From assembly GCA_001818365.1 (NCBI GenBank), contig MHKK01000021.1:2988-9484 (forward strand): 6,497 nt of DNA, in the 5' to 3' direction. Origin of the DNA: Candidatus Komeilibacteria bacterium RIFCSPHIGHO2_01_FULL_52_14. Its GTDB lineage: Bacteria > Patescibacteriota > Patescibacteriia > UBA1558 > 2-01-FULL-52-15. The translations under genes were made by a program, and so were the position numbers. Position 1 is the first letter of the stretch, and each line of letters begins with the position of its first letter. The notes beneath the pieces were generated by a model. The model was not told the origin of the DNA, did not search any database, and saw only the letters and a program-made list of their open reading frames with translations. This document shows positions 1 through 5,245 of this stretch, in pieces.

Positions 1-998
1 ACGGTCAGATTGTTCTCCTGTTTCACCTGCTCCGTTATGGGAATATAGCGGACGCCGAGGTACGGGCGCTCGATCGTGCCGCTTTTTTGAACGGACGAAA
101 CGGCGCTCTGCGCAACGTCTGCCGGCAGCGCAAAACCGATATTCTGCGAACCCTGGACGATTGCGACGTTGATGCCGATGACGTTGCCCTGCAAATCAAG
201 AAGCGGACCGCCGGAATTTCCCGGATTGATCGCCGCGTCGGTCTGTATGACGCCTTCCAAAAGTTCCGACTGTCCCCGGGCTCCGGCTGTGATGGAACGG
301 GCAAGGCCCGAGACAACGCCGACCGATACGGTGTTCCGGAATTCACCGAGGGAATTCCCGATGGCGATGACGGTCTGTCCTATCTGGATTTTTTTCGCGT
401 CGGAGAAACGAAGATACGGATACCCGGTGCCGTCTATTTTCAAGATTGCCAGATCGTTTGCCGGATCACGGTCGACAACGGAAGCGGTATGTTTTTTGCC
501 GTCATTCGTAAAGACGGTGTACTCGGCGTTGTCCTGGTCAACGACGTGCTTATTGGTGAGAACCAGGCCATCGGCCGAGACCAGAAAACCCGATCCCCCG
601 CCGATCTCCCGTTTCTGGGTCTCGCCGTTCTGTTGCGGGACGCTGTACTGGAATGGCGAGCCGAACAGATCGAACGGGTTGAATTGGTCGTTAAAGTATT
701 GCTGGACCTTTGGTACGTCGGCCGTGATGATGATCGATACGACGGCCGGCTGGCTGCGTTTGACTGCCGCGATGACCAGCGCTTCTTGAGTCAACGTAAC
801 GTTAGTACCATTGACCGTCGCCGTAACAGGTTGCAGCTGTTGCAGGTATGCGCCGACGCTACTTGGCAGTTGGGAAAGGATGTTTGGGTTCTGTGATACG
901 AATGCGTTCAGCGTCACGAGCATAACCAAAAAAGCACCGATAGCTCCTGATAAGAAGCTGACGATGACGACGTACCTTGTAGAATGCTTGCTACTCAT
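1..998 (-). CDS. HtrA/DegP-type membrane-anchored serine protease, C-terminus cut off by the window edge
   Basis: Trypsin-like S1C-family protease that degrades or refolds damaged proteins outside the cytoplasm. The reverse-strand reading frame is open from ATG at 998 to the left edge (332 complete codons). Residues 8-33 form a hydrophobic signal anchor after a basic N-terminus. A variable linker follows to about residue 130, then the protease domain. The catalytic triad is complete: His151 in TNKHVV, Asp182 in DPANDLAIL and Ser262 in NPGNSGGPL, with the upstream glycine stretch GGGSGF. At about 311 the sequence RPYLGVRY starts a PDZ domain, which binds substrate or regulates activity; the rest lies outside the window. 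The SD is weak (GGTG about 13 nt before ATG). It lies 101 nt downstream of the SIMPL gene on the same strand and may be co-transcribed with it or use its own promoter near 1058-1083. The family assignment is secure; the specific paralogue (DegP, DegS or DegQ type) is not. Confidence 0.96.
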   Translation of the reverse strand, partial: MSSKHSTRYVVIVSFLSGAIGAFLVMLVTLNAFVSQNPNILSQLPSSVGAYLQQLQPVTATVNGTNVTLTQEALVIAAVKRSQPAVVSIIITADVPKVQQYFNDQFNPFDLFGSPFQYSVPQQNGETQKREIGGGSGFLVSADGLVLTNKHVVDQDNAEYTVFTNDGKKHTASVVDRDPANDLAILKIDGTGYPYLRFSDAKKIQIGQTVIAIGNSLGEFRNTVSVGVVSGLARSITAGARGQSELLEGVIQTDAAINPGNSGGPLLDLQGNVIGINVAIVQGSQNIGFALPADVAQSAVSSVQKSGTIERPYLGVRYIPITEQVKQENNLT

Positions 999-1057
999 AA
1001 GCAGTTGCTTTCACCGTGCGCCCAAAAACCCTCTGGGCAACGCTATTCTGGGCGTTT

Positions 1058-1083
1058 ATTATATAGTACACCGTTTGCGGCAA
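1058..1083 (-). promoter_or_regulatory. Possible promoter for the HtrA-type protease gene
   Basis: On the minus strand there is a perfect TATAAT at 1063-1058 with TTGCCG at 1083-1078 upstream. The spacing to TATAAT is only 14 nt; using the overlapping TAATAA at 1061-1056 gives 16 nt. The -10 element is strong and the -35 element weak. Transcription would start near 1050, giving a leader of about 50 nt before the ATG at 998. This would let the protease be expressed independently of the SIMPL gene upstream. Confidence 0.45.
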
Positions 1084-1099
1084 AAAATGACAACCTCCG

Positions 1100-1849
1100 T
1101 TATTTAACGCGGTAATTAACGCCAATTTGGATGATAATTTCATTTTCACCTGACGGGATCTGGGAGCCGCCTGCTCCGACCATACCCCCTCCTCCTTTGC
1201 CGTCCGCAAGGGTATACGGTACCGGTTGCTGCACGATGTTATCGTACCAGCTTATGATCTTGCCCAGGCGCACACCGGCCGCTTGCGCAAGCCCCTGCGC
1301 CTTTGAGCGTGCATCTTCGATCGCCTTGACGCGTGCCTCCTGATTCACGTCGTTCAAGTTTGAAAGGTCGAACGTAATGCCGCTGACCTGATTGACGCCG
1401 GCTTTGCTTGCCGCATCGATGACCTTGCTGACGAGCTCATTGTCGCTGTTGAAGTTCCGGACCTTGACCGAGATCTGCTGGTTTGCGTTATAGCCGGAAA
1501 CATAAGAAATATTGTCGCGGTAATCGTACTGAGTATAGAGAGAATAATTTTGCGTCTGGATGTCCTCTTTCGGAATACCGGCATCGGCGATCGCCGGAAG
1601 AATTTTTTGCATCTTTGTATTGAGCGTTGCAAGAGCCGCTTGAGCCGAATAGGACTTGTCGACCTGGACGCCGAGGTTCACGATGGCAATATCGGGCGTA
1701 TACGTGGCACGGCCCTCTCCCACGACCGTCACCTGCCATTGCGGCGCATTGACGATGCGATCGCGAAGCATCGCGACAATAACAATCGCCGTGATGGCCA
1801 GCAGCGCCAGGATCTTAAAAATAATCTTATGATCCGACATCGGTCGCAT
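1100..1849 (-). CDS. SIMPL (DUF541) domain protein, membrane-anchored
   Basis: A 249-aa protein of the SIMPL/DUF541 family (the family of E. coli YggE and BP26), periplasmic or surface proteins linked to oxidative or envelope stress whose biochemical activity is unsettled. Residues 9-28 form a single membrane anchor. The SIMPL domain covers about 38-248: VTVVGEGRATYTPDIAIVNLGV at its start is the family's typical opening strand, followed by a helix with repeated AQAALATLN-like pattern, the IQTQNYSLY strand region and the closing IIIQIGVNYRV strand. A glycine-rich loop lies at 217-229. I chose ATG at 1849 because AAGGTG (1860-1855) sits 5 nt before it; the ATG at 1864 overlaps that SD and has none of its own. 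It has its own promoter and lies directly upstream of the HtrA-type protease gene. The domain call is strong; the function is known only at family level. Confidence 0.93.
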   Translation of the reverse strand: MRPMSDHKIIFKILALLAITAIVIVAMLRDRIVNAPQWQVTVVGEGRATYTPDIAIVNLGVQVDKSYSAQAALATLNTKMQKILPAIADAGIPKEDIQTQNYSLYTQYDYRDNISYVSGYNANQQISVKVRNFNSDNELVSKVIDAASKAGVNQVSGITFDLSNLNDVNQEARVKAIEDARSKAQGLAQAAGVRLGKIISWYDNIVQQPVPYTLADGKGGGGMVGAGGSQIPSGENEIIIQIGVNYRVK

Positions 1850-1854
1850 GTTTT

Positions 1855-1860
1855 CACCTT
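1855..1860 (-). promoter_or_regulatory. Ribosome binding site deciding the SIMPL start
   Basis: AAGGTG, within GGAAGGTG, lies 5 nt upstream of the ATG at 1849-1847 on the minus strand. The in-frame ATG at 1864-1862 overlaps this site, so the downstream ATG is preferred. The protein is then five residues shorter than the longest open frame. Confidence 0.75.
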
Positions 1861-1893
1861 CCATAGGAATATGATTAATGATTGAACTCTCTC

Positions 1894-1922
1894 AGTATAG
1901 GATTTTTACCTGAAATTAACAA
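1894..1922 (-). promoter_or_regulatory. Sigma70-like promoter for the SIMPL gene
   Basis: On the minus strand, TTGTTA (1922-1917) and TATACT (1899-1894) are separated by exactly 17 nt. Transcription would begin near 1887, leaving a leader of about 38 nt that contains the SD. It points away from the plus-strand promoter at 1956-1984; the two -35 boxes are 33 nt apart and do not overlap. Confidence 0.75.
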
Positions 1923-1955
1923 GATTTGATTCGTCTTTGATGTATTGCATGCATG

Positions 1956-1984
1956 TTGACAAAGGCGAAAAAATCCAGTATGAG
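1956..1984 (+). promoter_or_regulatory. Sigma70-like promoter for the two-gene operon 2070-3973
   Basis: A perfect TTGACA (1956-1961) is followed after 17 nt by TATGAG (1979-1984), which matches four of six consensus positions. The predicted transcription start is near 1991, leaving a leader of about 79 nt before the ATG at 2070. No other good promoter was seen closer to the gene. Confidence 0.7.
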
Positions 1985-1995
1985 GACTTGAACAC

Positions 1996-2062
1996 CCATT
2001 ACATCGTGTAATGGTGCGTACGTTCACAACCAGTTGTTTAACTGATTTCCCCAAGAAAGGGG
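1996..2062 (+). promoter_or_regulatory. Structured leader with three small hairpins, the last covering the SD
   Basis: Three stem-loops lie in a row between the predicted transcription start and the ATG at 2070. The first has a perfect 8-bp stem, CCATTACA (1996-2003) with TGTAATGG (2007-2014) and a 3-nt loop. The second pairs CAGTT (2031-2035) with AACTG (2040-2044). The third pairs CCCC (2049-2052) with GGGG (2059-2062). The third one takes up the SD, GGGGTG (2059-2064), which sits 5 nt before the start codon. The pairings are visible; translational control is inferred. No known riboswitch class was recognised. Confidence 0.5.
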
Positions 2063-2069
2063 TGCTCAC

Positions 2070-2558
2070 ATGAGCGCGAAGGACACGTTGAAGGACATGG
2101 CGAAGGAACTTCTTGCGGCAACGTCCGGAGCATTGGATCCGGACCTTCAGAACCTCGCCATTCAGCTGGCGAACCAGCTTCCCCAAGACAGCGTACTGCG
2201 GAAGGACTGGACCCGGCGCGTACTCGGCATTCTCCGCACCTACACCGAACGACTGGCCGACAAGTACGAAGAACCCGGGCCGATCATCGGCGACATCTTC
2301 TCGAGTTTCGCGAATTCCCTCTCCATCGCTCTCGGACATCCAATGAGCGCGAAAGCGGAGCTGGAAGCGAGCGGCTGGCTTGATGCTTTCATGAAGGAGA
2401 GCATCCAGCGGCTGAAGACCGCGGCTGATCCGCGTTCGGAGATGGAAAAGATCAAGCTGGAGCTGGAAATGCGCCGCGAGCTCATTTCGCTCGTGACGCA
2501 GGTCGGCGACGAGCTCAAGTCCGGTGCGAAGAAGGACGAGAAAGGAGATCGAGCATGA
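2070..2558 (+). CDS. Unrecognised soluble helical protein, first gene of a two-gene operon
   Basis: A 162-aa protein that I do not recognise. It has no signal peptide and no membrane segment, so it is probably cytoplasmic. The composition is strongly helix-forming with alternating charges. The N-terminal half (1-65) looks like packed amphipathic helices. A possible turn PGPIIGD lies at 69-75. The C-terminal part (about 122-150, rich in Glu, Lys and Leu) could form a short coiled coil, followed by a very charged tail (KKDEKGD). The start ATG has an SD (GGGGTG, 5-nt spacing) that the leader hairpin can mask. Its stop overlaps the start of the next gene (ATGA, 4 nt), which implies coupled translation and fixed stoichiometry. 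A plausible reading is a cytosolic partner of the membrane protein encoded next, but nothing in the sequence names a function. Confidence 0.85.
   Translation: MSAKDTLKDMAKELLAATSGALDPDLQNLAIQLANQLPQDSVLRKDWTRRVLGILRTYTERLADKYEEPGPIIGDIFSSFANSLSIALGHPMSAKAELEASGWLDAFMKESIQRLKTAADPRSEMEKIKLELEMRRELISLVTQVGDELKSGAKKDEKGDRA
2541..2549 (+). promoter_or_regulatory. Strong ribosome binding site for the membrane-protein gene
   Basis: AAAGGAGAT lies 5 nt before the ATG at 2555 and inside the end of the preceding gene. It contains the perfect AAGGAG core and is the strongest SD in the window. Together with the 4-nt overlap it should give efficient translation of the second gene. Confidence 0.8.
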
Positions 2559-3973
2559 ATCCGGCTCTGGCGAAGGTTCTTGATGTTCTCAGGACGTTCT
2601 GGAAAATCGGCAACAGCGTGTTGCGTATTGCGATTCTGCTCGTTGTGCTTTGGCCGTTCGTCGTAACCGCGGTCGCAATGGCCGGCATTCCCACGCTCAC
2701 GCTGCTTCTTGGCCTGCTCCCCCTTTTCGCGTTCGTCGTGGCACTCGCGAGCTTCCCGCTGATACCCACCGCCATTGCCGTCTTTCCGCAGGGTCGCACA
2801 GTTCTGAAAGTTCTGACGCTGATCACCGTGCTCGAAATGTGCATCAACCTTGCACTGTACTGGATTCCGGTACAGAACGCTCCAGAGCTCCTGATTCCGC
2901 TGATGGTATTGTTCGTCGCGTACGTGATGCTTTCGGTGGTCACCGGCATCAGCGTGGAGAAGGCAATACGGTTCGCCAGGCGCCTCAAACCGCTATTCGT
3001 TCTGATAATGGTGATTATCATCATTATCATGTTCTTTGGCGGTACGGCCAACGCTCGAAAGTGGATCGGTGCCACCTGGCACCGAGCCGTCTCTCTGTAC
3101 GAAGAGAGGGCAGCGCAAAAAGAAGCGGCGCTGAAAGCTGAAGAAGAGAGAAAAGCGGTTGCGGAGAAAACGCGTCAGGATGAAGCGGCTCGGTTGGAAG
3201 CGCTGAATGACGCCAATGAACGTGCCGAGACCGCAGAGCGGGCTCTCGATGTTGCAAGGCAGCGTGAGGAAGCTCGAATCGCCGAGCTCAAGCGTTTGCG
3301 TGGATCGGGTCAGACCGGTGATTCGACTCATCCTCCGTCCGCTCACGTAGATGCAAGCGGTACAGTACATTTTTCTGGCGTACCGACCGGTAAGGTACAG
3401 TCGGGACGCGGAGACACTCTCTACTACCGCAGAGATTCGAGCGGTGCGCTGGTTATTACGAATGCACCGACAGAACATCTGCAATCGCAGTCAGCACCTC
3501 AACCAACAGCACCACCAGCGCCTGCGCTACCGCAAGAACCAGACCTTCACGAAGAAGCAATGAGTTTACCCCTTTGTGACGGTGCAAAAGACGGCAAGGT
3601 TGTTGATCTAACGGACACCGCTCGTAACATTCTGAAGGATCCTAGGCGCGCGCACCTCGAGGGTGATAGGTTTGAGCTCAGGGTTGAGCCGGACTGTTAC
3701 AGCGTGCTGTATAAGGCGCCTGTCTACTGGGTCAATACGTATGTGTTCACGCACTCGAAGTGCGCACCGGTTCGAACGTTCTACCCAAATAGGACATATA
3801 ACAGGATTCTCGTGGAGAACGTCGTAACCGAACCAAACAGCTGGTACCCGGGTGTCCGTGATGATTTCGGTCGAAGGGAGCGGATTCAAGCGATCCAGCT
3901 TGGTGATAAGCTATTCCGAGTTTCCGCGAAATGCGGCTGGGTGACGCTCAGCGAAACGGATCCTGCCAAATGA
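2555..3973 (+). CDS. Unrecognised multi-pass membrane protein with coiled coil and four-cysteine C-terminal domain
   Basis: A 472-aa protein of no family I recognise. Hydrophobic segments lie at about 22-42, 45-66, 87-104, 110-130 and 146-163; the last contains a run of five isoleucines. Basic residues before the first segment and at 135-145 (EKAIRFARRLK) suggest N-terminus inside and the long C-terminal part outside. Residues 180-250 are a highly charged Ala/Glu/Arg/Lys coiled coil. A serine/glycine region follows (250-300), then a Pro/Gln/Ala-rich linker (310-330). The C-terminal domain at about 335-472 has Cys341, Cys381, Cys403 and Cys460 and many aromatics, so it could be a disulfide-stabilised outer domain if the topology is right. 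It is translationally coupled to the 162-aa gene, with a strong SD at 2541-2549, and is followed by a terminator at 4003. The architecture recalls a membrane-tethered binding or scaffold protein; this is inference only. Confidence 0.88.
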   Translation: MNPALAKVLDVLRTFWKIGNSVLRIAILLVVLWPFVVTAVAMAGIPTLTLLLGLLPLFAFVVALASFPLIPTAIAVFPQGRTVLKVLTLITVLEMCINLALYWIPVQNAPELLIPLMVLFVAYVMLSVVTGISVEKAIRFARRLKPLFVLIMVIIIIIMFFGGTANARKWIGATWHRAVSLYEERAAQKEAALKAEEERKAVAEKTRQDEAARLEALNDANERAETAERALDVARQREEARIAELKRLRGSGQTGDSTHPPSAHVDASGTVHFSGVPTGKVQSGRGDTLYYRRDSSGALVITNAPTEHLQSQSAPQPTAPPAPALPQEPDLHEEAMSLPLCDGAKDGKVVDLTDTARNILKDPRRAHLEGDRFELRVEPDCYSVLYKAPVYWVNTYVFTHSKCAPVRTFYPNRTYNRILVENVVTEPNSWYPGVRDDFGRRERIQAIQLGDKLFRVSAKCGWVTLSETDPAK

Positions 3974-4002
3974 TGTTCATTCGGGAAATCAGAGACGACT
4001 AA

Positions 4003-4040
4003 GGCCTCCAGCGCGAATAACGCTGGAGGCCCCTTTATTT
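4003..4040 (+). terminator. Intrinsic terminator of the 2070-3973 operon
   Basis: A perfect 11-bp GC-rich stem pairs GGCCTCCAGCG (4003-4013) with CGCTGGAGGCC (4021-4031) around a 7-nt loop, followed by CCTTTATTT. The hairpin begins 29 nt after the TGA stop. The T-rich side faces the plus strand. On the minus strand the hairpin starts about 10 nt after the methyltransferase stop but has no T-run after it, so its use in that direction is uncertain. Confidence 0.9.
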
Positions 4041-4739
4041 CTATTGCAATCTCAGTTCGTATATGGATACGAGACCTTGTTGTGACCCTGAATGTATTTT
4101 TAACCTCCAGTTTTCACGTACTGAATAGCCGTGTTTTGGAGCCTGTTTCGCCGGATCGTTGATTGGACCACCGAGATGAAAATACGGCATTACGATAACC
4201 CCATCCGGATATAGATGCGTCTTGGCGTTTTTCAAAAATCTCTGAATCAATTCACCGGGGGCGAGTGTTGCTATCTCAAAAATATCACCGGCCTTTGGGA
4301 CATCGGGGAAAAACGGATGATTAAACACGATGCGATCAAACTTTTGCCTGATGTTTTGAAATAAATCACTGCGGATTATTTTTGCGTTGTTACTCAATCG
4401 AAATCGTTTAACATTCTCGGTAGTGTTGCGTATCGATTCACGCGTTATGTCGGAAAAAACAATATCTTTTGCTCCGTACAAACCAAGGACAATTCCCTGG
4501 ATGCCGCATCCGCTTCCGAGATCGAGCGCTCGCTTGTTCAGGTATAAACCGTTACGAAAAAAGAGGTATCGCGCGAGGTACAGGGAAGTCGTCACTTCCG
4601 GTCGCAGGATGCCCGGCCCTACGATGAGGCCGTTGAGCGTGTATCCCGGTGCGAGTTCGATATCGACGCTATATCGCTTATGACGATGCAATCGTCTCTG
4701 AAGCGCCATCTGTTTTTTTTGTGCAGCATTCAAGCTCAT
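4041..4739 (-). CDS. Class I SAM-dependent methyltransferase (MTS/HemK-like), target unknown
   Basis: A 232-aa Rossmann-fold methyltransferase. Motif I for S-adenosylmethionine binding is DLGSGCGIQG (73-82). The next acidic position is Asp97 (FSDIT) and a further one Asp125 (RSDLF). NHPFF at 140-144 occupies the place of the NPPY/NPPF motif of methyltransferases that modify planar nitrogens in glutamine or nucleobases. The resemblance is to the small methyltransferase (MTS) group that includes PrmC/HemK and RsmC. The second motif residue is His rather than Pro, so the substrate cannot be inferred with confidence. The basic N-terminus (KKQMALQRRLHRHKR) could contact RNA or DNA. No good SD precedes the ATG at 4739; TATACT ends 7 nt upstream, suggesting a leaderless transcript. 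It is convergent to the upstream operon, shares the terminator region with it, and looks more AT-rich than the genes to its left. Confidence 0.9.
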   Translation of the reverse strand: MSLNAAQKKQMALQRRLHRHKRYSVDIELAPGYTLNGLIVGPGILRPEVTTSLYLARYLFFRNGLYLNKRALDLGSGCGIQGIVLGLYGAKDIVFSDITRESIRNTTENVKRFRLSNNAKIIRSDLFQNIRQKFDRIVFNHPFFPDVPKAGDIFEIATLAPGELIQRFLKNAKTHLYPDGVIVMPYFHLGGPINDPAKQAPKHGYSVRENWRLKIHSGSQQGLVSIYELRLQ

Positions 4740-4746
4740 GTGAGAC

Positions 4747-4752
4747 AGTATA
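4747..4752 (-). promoter_or_regulatory. -10 box placed for a leaderless methyltransferase transcript
   Basis: On the minus strand TATACT (4752-4747) is followed by 7 nt and then the ATG at 4739. Standard spacing would start transcription at or within a base of that ATG. The -35 region is poor: TATGCA at 17-nt spacing matches only three of six positions. The absence of a well-placed SD supports, but does not prove, a leaderless message. Confidence 0.45.
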
Positions 4753-4764
4753 CCCCGTGAGATA
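4750..4764 (+). repeat. Left arm of a 15-bp separated inverted repeat
   Basis: ATACCCCGTGAGATA at 4750-4764 is repeated in inverted orientation at 4844-4858 (TATTTCACGGGGTAT) with one mismatch; the inner 11 bp are identical. The arms are 79 bp apart. This arm overlaps the presumed -10 box of the methyltransferase gene. It could be an operator pair, the remnant of a small mobile element, or a genome-wide dispersed repeat. Confidence 0.65.
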
Positions 4765-4843
4765 AGCTTTGCATATTACCGGTACGGCTGGCGCGGTTTT
4801 TTCACATCAGGGCACCCGCTTATGTTAGCAGCTTAACAGTTAC

Positions 4844-4858
4844 TATTTCACGGGGTAT
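4844..4858 (-). repeat. Right arm of the 15-bp separated inverted repeat
   Basis: This is the inverted partner of 4750-4764, with 14 of 15 bases complementary. It lies between the methyltransferase and the toxin-antitoxin promoter with no gene attached. Between the arms I see no coding sequence, only a short T-run at 4797-4802 behind a weak 4-bp stem. Confidence 0.65.
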
Positions 4859-4938
4859 GCATATCGCATGGCTGATACAGGCCCGCACGCCTGCGAGCAG
4901 AGCGTTGCGGGCAGGGCATCATGTTTTTCGGGTTCTTG

Positions 4939-4965
4939 ACCCCTCACCAGTGCCTGGTGAGGGGT
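4939..4965. repeat. Perfect 11-bp hairpin next to the toxin-antitoxin promoter
   Basis: ACCCCTCACCA (4939-4949) pairs perfectly with TGGTGAGGGGT (4955-4965) around a 5-nt loop. There is no T-run on either strand, so it is not an ordinary intrinsic terminator. Its right end touches the TTGACA of the antitoxin promoter. It might be a binding site for a regulator or part of a repeated element. Confidence 0.7.
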
Positions 4966-4992
4966 TGACAACCCAGTGCGGCGTGATATCAT
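4965..4992 (+). promoter_or_regulatory. Sigma70-like promoter of the antitoxin-toxin operon
   Basis: A perfect TTGACA (4965-4970) and TATCAT (4987-4992, five of six matches) are 16 nt apart. A TG precedes the -10 with one base between, giving an extended -10 (TGATATCAT). GGGTT-GAC-AACCC (4962-4974) forms a small inverted repeat over the -35 box. The predicted start is near 4999, inside the palindrome that follows, as expected for an autorepressed toxin-antitoxin operon. Confidence 0.75.
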
Positions 4993-5015
4993 AAGTTAAT
5001 CTTAAGATTAACTTA
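4992..5015. promoter_or_regulatory. 24-bp perfect palindrome, probable antitoxin operator
   Basis: The sequence is a perfect palindrome of two 12-nt arms, TAAGTTAATCTT and its complement AAGATTAACTTA. It begins at the last base of the -10 box, covers the predicted transcription start and ends 7 nt before the antitoxin GTG. Phd/YefM antitoxins bind such palindromes at their own promoters, so autorepression is the likely role. Confidence 0.75.
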
Positions 5016-5022
5016 ATATACT

Positions 5023-5244
5023 GTGAAAAAATTTATTGTAGGTTTAAAAGAACTTCGTGAAAACACGGATGCTTTTATTGCCCAGGTTGCTAAGGGCAAT
5101 TCATTTATCGTTGTGCGAAAATCAAAGCCCGTTTTCCGCATCACCGCGCCTGATGAGGCGGCGGAGCTGTGGGAATCGGTCGTTGACTTCACCAAAGTCA
5201 AAAAAGGCGGTGTAGCTCTCGAAGCACTCCTCGCGCGCCTGTAG
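5023..5244 (+). CDS. Phd/YefM-family type II antitoxin
   Basis: A 73-aa antitoxin that would neutralise the toxin encoded next and repress the shared promoter as a DNA-binding dimer. The N-terminal part (1-40) has the Phd/YefM pattern: a short strand, a helix in LKELRENTDAFIAQVAKG, and a strand pair in NSFIVVRKSKPVFRI. The C-terminal part (41-73), with the WESVVDFTKVKKGG stretch and a final helix, should wrap around the toxin. The start is GTG at 5023, because an in-frame TAA at 5014-5016 closes the frame upstream. There is no recognisable SD, so translation may be weak or depend on other features of the short leader (about 24 nt). A palindrome overlapping the promoter is the probable operator. 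Length and domain order are typical. The toxin starts 1 nt after the stop. Confidence 0.88.
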   Translation: MKKFIVGLKELRENTDAFIAQVAKGNSFIVVRKSKPVFRITAPDEAAELWESVVDFTKVKKGGVALEALLARL

Positions 5245-5245
5245 T

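Noticed and set aside
87..896. Long plus-strand open frame of 269 codons
   Set aside because: It is antisense to the HtrA-type protease, whose catalytic motifs are clear on the minus strand. The plus-strand translation resembles no protein.
991..1209. Minus-strand 72-codon frame over the end of SIMPL and the spacer
   Set aside because: It overlaps the conserved C-terminus of the SIMPL gene in another frame, has no SD and shows no recognisable domain.
3769..3777. GGTTCGAAC, like a tRNA T-loop
   Set aside because: It lies inside the membrane-protein gene, and no acceptor stem, anticodon arm or D-arm can be placed around it.
4778..4802. ACCG...CGGT followed by six T, like a terminator
   Set aside because: The stem is only 4 bp with a 12-nt loop, and no plus-strand gene ends upstream of it.
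4868..4939. Plus-strand 23-codon frame starting ATGGCTGATACA after the right inverted-repeat arm
   Set aside because: There is no SD, no family pattern and a biased composition; its stop falls in the hairpin. Most likely non-coding.
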